In this document: one piece after another, positions 1 to 4,325 of the stretch | Layout: the number at the start of each line of letters is the position of its first letter | Position numbering within the stretch: the first letter of the stretch is position 1 | Assembly (NCBI GenBank): GCA_003132905.1 | Contig: PKZC01000022.1 | Location: 1 to 11,764 of the forward strand | DNA: 11,764 nucleotides | From: Bryobacterales bacterium | GTDB lineage: Bacteria > Acidobacteriota > Terriglobia > Bryobacterales > Bryobacteraceae | Direction: 5' to 3' | The notes under the pieces: model-generated | Databases searched by the model: none | What the model was told of the DNA's origin: nothing | Seen by the model: only the letters and a program-made list of their open reading frames with translations | Position numbers and translations under genes: made by a program

Positions 1-20
1 GACACAAACAGTTAAGACAC
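1..20. repeat. left terminal inverted repeat of the IS3 element
   Basis: It pairs with 1478-1497 in inverted orientation, 18 of 20 bases identical. The first base of the repeat (T of the TG terminus) is cut off by the window edge. It lies at the 3' end of the transposase transcript. Confidence 0.9.
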
Positions 21-79
21 TGTTGGCCGTTCGCTGAAAAATCCTCGACCGGCAAAACGACTGTACTGCATACTGGTTC

Positions 80-240
80 CCGGCTGGTGAAGCGGAGGCG
101 GGCTCTGCGGGAGCGCAACTCGCCAAGGAATAGCCGGCTGGAAACTCATCGAGACGATGGGTGGGGGCGGCAGCCGTAGTCGCCCCCAAGCTTCGTGCGC
201 AGAAAGACCACATCGGACGATAGATTTCCGGATGCCTTGG
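80..240 (+). ncRNA. candidate structured element in the IS tail
   Basis: This noncoding stretch lies between the orfB stop and the left terminal repeat and has several perfect stems. Bases 123-128 pair with 235-240 (CCAAGG/CCTTGG) and enclose three hairpins: 145-151 with 155-161, 163-169 with 181-187 (GGGGGCG/CGCCCCC) and 211-217 with 226-233 (one bulged G). A further stem, 80-85 with 132-137 (CCGGCT/AGCCGG), encloses a small hairpin 102-105/111-114. It would cross the 123-128/235-240 stem as a pseudoknot or alternate with it. One wobble pair (T146-G160) is valid only in plus-strand RNA, which weakly favours that strand. No known RNA class was recognised. It could instead be a DNA structure, or a coding relic on the minus strand. 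Confidence 0.3.
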
Positions 241-245
241 AAAAC

Positions 246-1109
246 TCATAAAGGAAGCTGCCGCGCAGCGGCATCCTCGTTGGCATGCAGGTTTCGCTCG
301 AACTCGGCCGGCGTCAAGTAGCCGAGCGCCGAGTGCAGCCGCTTCTGGTTGTAGATCTTCTCCAGGAACTGGCGGATCGAAGCGCGCGCTTCTGCCAGGT
401 CCCGATACTCGTTGCGAAGGACCTCCTCGTACTTCAGCGTTTTCATGAATGACTCGCAGGCCGCGTTGTCCCAAGGATTCCCTTTGCGCGACATGCTGAT
501 CGCGATCTGGTGAGCCTTCAGCAGATCCGTGTAGTCGTTGCTGGCGTATTGGCTGCCGCGATCGGAGTGATGCACCAAGCCCGGTTGCACGGTTCGGCGA
601 GACAGGGCCATATGTAGAGCGGCCAGCGGCAACTCATCTTCCAGCGAGCGATCCAGCGCCCATCCGATTACGCGGCGCGAGTAGGCGTCCAGAATCACAG
701 CCAGAAACACGAACTCGTCGCGCAAGCGAATGTAGGTGATATCGGCCCGCCAGAGCTTATCGGTAGCGGTCAGGATCATGTTTCGCGCCAAGTTCGGATA
801 GACTTTGCGCCCGTGGTTGGAATCCGTCGTGACTACAAACTTCCGGCGCCGCACGCACAGCAGATTGTCTTCGCGCATCAACCGATAGACCCGCTTCGGA
901 TTCACCCGCCATCCCCGATGTCGAAGCTCAGCGGTGATGCGTGGACGCCCGTAGCTCGGCCATTCCAGCGCGATCCGCTGAATCGCATCCCTTAGATCCA
1001 TGTCGCGATCCGGACTCGGCTCGGCTTCCTGGAACCGGTAGAAGCCGGACCGGGAAACCCGGCCCAGCTTCACCATTCGCTCGATGCTCAATCCCCGGTT
1101 GACCTTCAT
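246..1109 (-). CDS. IS3-family transposase orfB (DDE integrase domain)
   Basis: This is the catalytic subunit that cuts and joins the element ends. It has 287 residues from the ATG at 1109. That start overlaps the orfA stop as ATGA (1109-1106), so I chose it over an in-frame extension to 1265 that merely shadows orfA. An HTH_21-type region (around residues 45-100) precedes an rve integrase core. The acid residues are D123 (in RADITYI), D183 (in HHSDRGSQYAS) and E219 (in NAACESFMKTLK), giving the DD(35)E spacing of the family. The C-terminus has the usual YNQKRLHSALGYLTPAEFE motif. No A6G slippery heptamer is visible at the junction, so reinitiation at ATGA seems more likely than a -1 fusion, although a fused product cannot be excluded. 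The ORF is intact. Confidence 0.95.
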   Translation of the reverse strand: MKVNRGLSIERMVKLGRVSRSGFYRFQEAEPSPDRDMDLRDAIQRIALEWPSYGRPRITAELRHRGWRVNPKRVYRLMREDNLLCVRRRKFVVTTDSNHGRKVYPNLARNMILTATDKLWRADITYIRLRDEFVFLAVILDAYSRRVIGWALDRSLEDELPLAALHMALSRRTVQPGLVHHSDRGSQYASNDYTDLLKAHQIAISMSRKGNPWDNAACESFMKTLKYEEVLRNEYRDLAEARASIRQFLEKIYNQKRLHSALGYLTPAEFERNLHANEDAAARQLPL

Positions 1110-1450
1110 TTCTTCCTGGGCTTTCCGGTAGACTGCGGCTTTCCAGTCAACGCCTGCAGCATCCGCTGTTCCTCGATGCGCTGCAAGCACCCCTTCAAAA
1201 AATCGAGCTCCAGCGCCTGCTGGCCGATTTTGCGTTCCAACTCGGCGATCCGCCCTTCGGACCAACGTTGCTTCCCGTTGCCCGGAAATACATTGCCTGG
1301 CCCCTGGCGGAACTCACGCCGCCAACGGTGCAGCACGTTGGCGTTTACCTCCAACGCCCGCGCGACCTCGCCGATGGAAACTCCTTGCTCCAGCCGCCGC
1401 ACCGCGGCCAGCTTGAACTCCTTGGTGAAAATCCTTCTCGACAACCCCAT
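1106..1450 (-). CDS. IS3-family transposase orfA (helix-turn-helix)
   Basis: This 114-residue protein belongs to the HTH_Tnp_1 (IS3 orfA) family and binds the element ends. The helix-turn-helix covers about residues 5-50 (FTKEFKLAAVRRLEQGVSI, then ARALEVNANVLHRWRREF). A leucine-zipper-like stretch follows at about 65-97 (IAELERKIGQQALELDFLKG) and should mediate multimerisation. The start ATG at 1450 has a good Shine-Dalgarno AAAGGAG (minus strand, 1466-1460) nine bases upstream. The stop TGA overlaps the orfB ATG by the ATGA arrangement, so the two are translated from one transcript. Confidence 0.93.
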   Translation of the reverse strand: MGLSRRIFTKEFKLAAVRRLEQGVSIGEVARALEVNANVLHRWRREFRQGPGNVFPGNGKQRWSEGRIAELERKIGQQALELDFLKGCLQRIEEQRMLQALTGKPQSTGKPRKK

Positions 1451-1477
1451 GACTCAATTCTCCTTTGAATGGATTTT

Positions 1478-1498
1478 GAGTCTTAACTGCTTGTGTCA
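1478..1498. repeat. right terminal inverted repeat of the IS3 element
   Basis: It is the inverted partner of bases 1-20 and ends in CA at 1497-1498. On the minus strand a perfect TTGACA -35 hexamer (1499-1494) sits across the element boundary, its first T contributed by the flank. No good -10 hexamer follows at 16-18 bases, so a promoter here is only suggestive. Confidence 0.9.
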
Positions 1499-1648
1499 AG
1501 AATGGGGGCAAGTCCACATACCCGCCAACAACTTAAAGCGCACGTGGACGCACACGGTTGCGAGCCGACCAGTGACAGTGAGCAGTTGTGAACAGCGCGA
1601 AATCCATAAACATGGTTATATGGAGTCCCCCTCCTGGAAGGAGATCTC

Positions 1649-1774
1649 ATGGCACCCTGCAAACAATGCGGCGCTGTAACAGAACTGTACTCCAACGGCA
1701 TTCCCATATGTCTCGCGTGCGCCGCGAAATCCGAACCAGCCCCGAATGATGTGCAACTCGGCCTTCCGCACTAG
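1649..1774 (+). CDS. 41-residue zinc-ribbon protein
   Basis: This very short protein has four cysteines as two CxxC knuckles: C4-K-Q-C7 and C21-L-A-C24, separated by GAVTELYSNGIPI. That is the layout of a small zinc ribbon, followed by a short polar tail ending in QLGLPH. The start is well supported: GGAAGGAG (1636-1643) stands five bases before the ATG. The Shine-Dalgarno can fold on itself (1631-1635 with 1639-1643, a five-pair hairpin with a three-base loop), which might damp translation. I recall similar 'ELYxNGIPIC' micropeptides in other Acidobacteriota, but this is memory and no function is known to me. No partner gene is adjacent: the IS ends 150 bases upstream. Confidence 0.72.
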   Translation: MAPCKQCGAVTELYSNGIPICLACAAKSEPAPNDVQLGLPH

Positions 1775-1833
1775 AAACGGCAAGCGCCGAGAACTTAATT
1801 TCAGTGGTGGGATGCCCAGTACCATTGGGCCTC

Positions 1834-1860
1834 TTGATCGGGTTGGAGCGGGTGTATACT
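1834..1860 (+). promoter_or_regulatory. weak sigma70-like promoter candidate
   Basis: TTGATC (1834-1839, four of six matches to TTGACA) is followed by TATACT (1855-1860, five of six matches to TATAAT). The spacer is 15 bases, two short of optimal. A small hairpin lies just upstream. The transcript would run into the 1921-1944 stem and the ORF at 1945. Confidence 0.25.
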
Positions 1861-1920
1861 CAAAAAACTCGGCTGGAGGCGTGCTACCGTCCCCAGCCCA
1901 AAATTTAGCCGCATGTCAAA

Positions 1921-1944
1921 CGGCGATGGAAAGGATTATCGCCG
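1921..1944 (+). promoter_or_regulatory. hairpin presenting a Shine-Dalgarno-like loop
   Basis: CGGCGAT (1921-1927) pairs perfectly with ATCGCCG (1938-1944). The ten-base loop GGAAAGGATT contains a ribosome-binding-like GGAAAGGA. An ATG follows immediately at 1945, nine bases after that motif. If the ORF is real, this hairpin would be its translation initiation region. The stem is not followed directly by a T-run, so it is not a standard terminator. Confidence 0.3.
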
Positions 1945-2163
1945 ATGTCACTACTTAGCCGCAAGTCAGTTCTTTTTAGCAGCACGACGCGGTATGCGTG
2001 GAGCGCTTTCCTTCTTGGCCTCTTCTGTGCAAGCGCCTACCTGCAACCGAGCGGAGCGGCTAAGTTGCGTGCGTCCCGATCCGATCAGAACCGCTCGCTA
2101 GGCCGCGCGGCGGGTCGGCTTGATGCCGCGCTTGCTCTCAAGTACGTTTACGCGGGTCTTTAG
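1945..2163 (+). CDS. doubtful 72-residue ORF with one hydrophobic segment
   Basis: The frame starts at an ATG with a GGAAAGGA motif nine bases upstream. Residues about 17-33 (AWSAFLLGLFCASAYLQ) are hydrophobic enough for one membrane segment, preceded by a basic N-terminus (SLLSRKS). The last 22 codons run antisense to the end of the coiled-coil gene, whose frame looks much more like coding sequence. The Arg/Ala-rich C-terminal half has no recognisable pattern. I do not recognise a family. Chance ORF is the main alternative. Confidence 0.2.
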   Translation: MSLLSRKSVLFSSTTRYAWSAFLLGLFCASAYLQPSGAAKLRASRSDQNRSLGRAAGRLDAALALKYVYAGL

Positions 2164-2466
2164 ATCTTCAATTTGTCTCGCATACTGGGACCTCCCGAGT
2201 TCTTCGGCGAGCGTGTTCGCGAGGTCGGCTTTTTACACCATTGCATCCGTGATGATCTTCACGTCGTCCCGAAGATCCCGGACGTTCTTGTCTAACGTTT
2301 TGATATCACGTTGCAGTGGCCAAAGATCAGCTTTGGTCGCCATCTCCTCGCGTATGGCCTGAAGATCGTCTTTCGTCGCCGTGCGAGCAAGGTCCGTCTG
2401 GATCGCGAGGGCGAAATCGTCCAGCGTCATCGCTTTCTTTTTTGGTTTCGTATGCTTGGTGCTCAT
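2098..2466 (-). pseudogene. coiled-coil protein gene interrupted by in-frame TAA
   Basis: From the ATG at 2466 the frame encodes 77 residues: a basic start (STKHTKPKKK), then a long amphipathic helix with heptad character (DDFALAIQTDLA, KDDLQAIREEMATKADL, RDIKTLDKNVRDLRDDVK). It then meets TAA at 2235-2233. The same frame continues for 44 more codons with the same character (KADLANTLAEELGRSQYARQ, then IEDLKTRVNVLESK) and ends in KPTRRAA before a TAG at 2100-2098. The original protein was therefore probably about 122 residues, and one base change can explain the stop. Other readings are a shorter functional product, stop readthrough or a sequencing error. No Shine-Dalgarno is obvious. I do not recognise a function; small helical scaffold proteins of this kind are common and uncharacterised. 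Confidence 0.6.
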
Positions 2467-2575
2467 TACGGTTAAGTAATACATCGGCCATCCGTGTCGT
2501 CAAGTCCCGTTGGTCGAATGCATGATTCTCCGAACGCACGGCGAAGTCTACGACCTGCACGAGCGATGCGATCAC
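2467..2575 (-). other. possible out-of-frame upstream part of the coiled-coil gene
   Basis: A minus-strand frame opening at GTG 2575 reads VQVVDFAVRSENHAFDQRD then LTTRMADVLLNRNEHQAYET, which looks like helical coding sequence. Past about 2440 the same frame turns into Arg/Pro/Gly-rich text typical of a wrong frame. The coiled-coil gene lies in the frame one base further on. Either this is a separate short ORF overlapping that gene, or the two were one ORF now broken by a frameshift near the A-run at about 2436-2441. It could also be chance. Confidence 0.25.
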
Positions 2576-2634
2576 GCCTGATGGGTGGAGGTGATGCGAT
2601 TTCGCGTACCGTGCGAACTCGCTATCCTTCCAAG

Positions 2635-2823
2635 ATGGACATCAATAAAATGCTGAACGACCTTCGGATGGAACGGGAACAACTTTCCGAAGCCATCCTG
2701 GTGCTGGAACGGCTCTCTTTGGGACAGGGAAAACGACGAGGGAGGCCACCGAAGTGGATGACTGAAGTGAAGCGGCGCGGCAGGCCGAAGGGAAGCAAAA
2801 ACAAACCCAAACAAGACGATTGA
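2635..2823 (+). CDS. small coiled-coil protein with two AT-hooks
   Basis: This 62-residue protein has an N-terminal amphipathic helix (residues 1-29, DINKMLNDLRMEREQLSEAI), likely a dimerising coiled coil. A basic tail carries two AT-hook motifs: KRRGRPPK (33-40) and KRRGRPK (46-52), ending in GSKNKPKQDD. AT-hooks insert an RGRP core into the minor groove of AT-rich DNA, so a dimer would offer four hooks, suiting a DNA-bridging or architectural role (inference). Very similar small proteins are, from memory, widespread in Acidobacteriota. I chose the ATG at 2635 because family resemblance begins there; in-frame upstream starts add only non-helical Arg/Ser-rich residues. No clear Shine-Dalgarno is present. 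Confidence 0.75.
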   Translation: MDINKMLNDLRMEREQLSEAILVLERLSLGQGKRRGRPPKWMTEVKRRGRPKGSKNKPKQDD

Positions 2824-2871
2824 ATTTGGCTACGATAGCGAGCAGCAGGCCGCTACTGCTCATGTCACACG

Positions 2872-3021
2872 TCACCCACGCTTCCATTGCTTCGGAAACA
2901 GGCGTATGATTGCGGGTACTGAAACGCTGCTGAAATCAGTGTCGAGCACCGCGTCGTCGAGTGCTCCCGCCTTCGCCCCGATCCAGTACTCCCCAATATA
3001 AGGCTGCGTCCCGTATTGCAT
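2872..3021 (-). CDS. doubtful 49-residue ORF facing the CRP/FNR gene
   Basis: From the ATG at 3021 the frame reads MQYGTQPYIGEYWIGAKAG, then a D-rich stretch (LDDAVLDTDFSS) and ends in PAIIRLFPKQWKRG. The amino-acid mix and GC-rich third positions look like coding sequence. The ATG abuts the earliest ATG of the divergent regulator (CATATG at 3019-3024), leaving no room for its own promoter. Upstream the frame is simply antisense to the regulator. It may be a 5'-truncated relic or a chance ORF. I do not recognise it. Confidence 0.22.
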   Translation of the reverse strand: MQYGTQPYIGEYWIGAKAGALDDAVLDTDFSSVSVPAIIRLFPKQWKRG

Positions 3022-3033
3022 ATGAATCAGCGC

Positions 3034-3687
3034 ATGAAGCAAGAAGACACACCGGATTTCGATGCTAAGGTCTTTCTGGCCAAGGCCGGCAAAGGAAGAG
3101 CGCGGACTGACTACAAGAAGAACCAGGTGGTTTTCTCTCAAGGCGCCCCGGCCGAAGCCATCTTCTATATCCACAAAGGCAAGATCAAGCTCAAGGTCGT
3201 CTCCAAAACGGGCAAGGAAGCGGTGGTGGCTATTTTTGGGGCCGGCGACTTCTTCGGTGAGGGATGCCTGGCCGGCCAGCCTCTGCGCTTGGCCAGTGCC
3301 ACTACCATGCTAGAGTGCTCGATCATGCGGTTGGAAAAAGCAGGGTTGATCCGTCTGCTTCACGAGCAACCGACCTTTTCTGACCTGTTCCTCCGCCATT
3401 TGCTCTCCCGCAACATTCGGCTTGAGGAGGATCTGGTGGACCAGCACTTCCTCTCCAGCGAAAAGCGGCTGGCGCGCGTGTTGCTGCTGCTGGCCAATTT
3501 TGGCAAGGAGGGCGCGCCCGAGCCGGTGATTCCAAAGATCAGCCAAGAGACACTCGCGGAGATCGTCGGCACCACCCGCTCGCGAGTCAGCTTTTTCATG
3601 AACCGGTTCCGCAAACGTGGCTTCATCGAGTACGGCGGTGGCCTGGAAGTCCACAGCTCGCTGCTCAATGTCATCCTGCACGACTGA
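3034..3687 (+). CDS. CRP/FNR-family transcriptional regulator
   Basis: This is a cytoplasmic DNA-binding regulator of 217 residues from the ATG at 3034. An N-terminal cyclic-nucleotide-binding beta-roll (about 15-120) contains YKKNQVVFSQGAPAEAIFYI, the GKIKL turn and FGAGDFFGEGCLAG, equivalent to the PGExFGE element of CRP. A following R in PLRLASATT could pair with that glutamate, so a nucleotide ligand is possible but not shown. A dimerisation helix follows (about 120-145), then a winged helix-turn-helix (about 168-217) with ISQETLAEIVGTTRSRVSFF. No FNR-type cysteine cluster is present, so oxygen sensing through an Fe-S cluster is unlikely. Starts at ATG 3022 or TTG 3016 are also possible and none has a Shine-Dalgarno. 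I chose MKQE because family members I recall begin so. The gene stands alone; its targets are unknown. Confidence 0.9.
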   Translation: MKQEDTPDFDAKVFLAKAGKGRARTDYKKNQVVFSQGAPAEAIFYIHKGKIKLKVVSKTGKEAVVAIFGAGDFFGEGCLAGQPLRLASATTMLECSIMRLEKAGLIRLLHEQPTFSDLFLRHLLSRNIRLEEDLVDQHFLSSEKRLARVLLLLANFGKEGAPEPVIPKISQETLAEIVGTTRSRVSFFMNRFRKRGFIEYGGGLEVHSSLLNVILHD

Positions 3688-3753
3688 TAGCCATCGTGAC
3701 GGGCGTGGTTCACTGAGGGTAATCCGTGGCCGCGCCGGTGTTTCGCACGCCCA

Positions 3754-3787
3754 AGATAAAAAGACAGCCACCCAGAGAAAGGGTGGC
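3754..3787 (-). terminator. rho-independent terminator behind the DUF932-like gene
   Basis: On the minus strand GCCACCC (3787-3781) pairs perfectly with GGGTGGC (3773-3767) over a seven-base loop, followed within three bases by the T-run of TGTCTTTTTAT. The plus-strand side lacks a T-run, so it serves the minus-strand gene starting near 4279. It lies between two convergent genes and could also slow readthrough from the regulator. Confidence 0.8.
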
Positions 3788-3823
3788 TTGGGTTGAACAG
3801 ATTGTTTGAGGACTGGTGCCGCT

Positions 3824-4279
3824 TTACGTGGTTACCGCGCGCGTCTCCAGGAACGGCCCGAGCTTTGCGGTTGCCCGAAATTGCGGCACCGGGTCCAATT
3901 GCTTCAATGCGGAAGTGAAAGCATTAGATAGGCTCCACATGGTTCGTGGTGCGAATTCCTCGTGTTCCGGATTGAAGTACAAATTATGGACGGGGCCGGT
4001 CAAATGTTTCGGGAGATCGATATCCCCCTCGATGAAGGCCTGGTAGATGATGAGCTTCGCCGACACGTCCGTGAGCTGAGACTCCCGCCAACGCGTAACC
4101 TGCTTCGTCATCGGATCGAAGTTTCGTTGCATTTCCGAAACGCCGATGTCGAGCGAATGGATCAGGTTGAAATTCTTGGAATGCTTGGCGAGCAGTGGCG
4201 TGAACACGCCTGCGACAATCTTTCGAAAACTGGCGAACACTCGGCGAGACATTGCTCCGGAGGCATTTCCAGATCCCAA
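3824..4279 (-). CDS. DUF932-like protein, C-terminal half
   Basis: The 151-residue ORF resembles the C-terminal half of proteins I know as DUF932-like (phage/plasmid-associated, function unknown). Recognisable blocks are GVFTPLLAKHSKNFNLIHSL (24-43), MQRNFDPMTKQVTRWRESQL (50-69), AKLIIYQAFIEGDIDLPKHL (74-93), YFNPEHEEFAPRTMWSLSNA (101-120) and LDPVPQFRATAKLGPFLE (128-145). The usual upstream half is missing, and where relatives have a VCDN-type motif this copy has RVFASFRKIVAG. The start is therefore uncertain: TTG at 4279 or ATG at 4252. A strong terminator follows, so the unit may still be transcribed. It starts 46 bases after the end of the phosphodiesterase gene on the same strand. The DUF assignment is from memory; the truncation reading is supported by a second relic at 10296-10485. 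Confidence 0.65.
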   Translation of the reverse strand: MGSGNASGAMSRRVFASFRKIVAGVFTPLLAKHSKNFNLIHSLDIGVSEMQRNFDPMTKQVTRWRESQLTDVSAKLIIYQAFIEGDIDLPKHLTGPVHNLYFNPEHEEFAPRTMWSLSNAFTSALKQLDPVPQFRATAKLGPFLETRAVTT

Positions 4280-4325
4280 GCTTTGTCCTACCTCGGTGAT
4301 CCCGCCGCGTGCTAAACGCTTCCTT

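Larger units (their letters stand above)
1..1498 (-). mobile_element. IS3-family insertion sequence, nearly complete
   Basis: The element carries a two-ORF IS3-type transposase on the minus strand between terminal inverted repeats. Bases 1-20 match the reverse complement of 1478-1497 at 18 of 20 positions (mismatches at repeat positions 8 and 19). The right end closes with CA at 1497-1498, the IS3-type terminus. The left end starts with G, so the matching T lies one base before the window. The target-site duplication therefore cannot be checked. Both ORFs are intact, so the copy may be active. It is about 1.5 kb, longer than many IS3 members, because a noncoding tail of about 245 bases lies between orfB and the left end. 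The subgroup (IS150, IS51, IS3 and so on) was not determined. Confidence 0.93.
1775..2097. other. stretch with no well-supported gene
   Basis: This stretch holds only weak signals. There is a small hairpin (1814-1830, GCCCA/TGGGC), a sigma70-like promoter candidate (1834-1860), a near-direct repeat of 14 bases (1905-1918 and 1955-1968, 13 of 14 identical) and a perfect seven-pair stem (1921-1927 with 1938-1944). A doubtful small plus-strand ORF starts at 1945. On the minus strand, the frame of the interrupted coiled-coil gene continues past its final stop into a lysine/alanine-rich stretch ending in RIPRRAAKKN. I could not decide whether that is coding debris or chance. Confidence 0.4.

Noticed and set aside
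1110..1265. N-terminal extension of orfB upstream of the ATG at 1109
   Set aside because: It only reads orfA in a second frame (Arg/Gly/Ala-rich, no family resemblance), and the ATGA junction gives a standard IS3 orfB start.
1176..1679. Long plus-strand frame across the orfA region
   Set aside because: It is antisense to orfA and the IS right end, crosses the element boundary and has no protein-like pattern.
1905..1968. Two 14-base near-identical repeats as a CRISPR or iteron start
   Set aside because: There are only two units with no third copy, they are too short, and the intervening sequence is a hairpin rather than a spacer.
1913..2101. Plus-strand 62-codon frame starting in the hairpin region
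   Set aside because: It has no ribosome binding site and Arg/Ala/Ser-rich random-looking sequence, and overlaps a somewhat better start at 1945.
3016..3687. Reading the CRP/FNR protein as an oxygen-sensing FNR
   Set aside because: It lacks the N-terminal cysteine cluster needed to bind a 4Fe-4S centre.
3310..3771. Minus-strand open frame under the CRP/FNR gene
   Set aside because: It is a shadow of the regulator; the helix-turn-helix and nucleotide-binding roll are clear on the plus strand.
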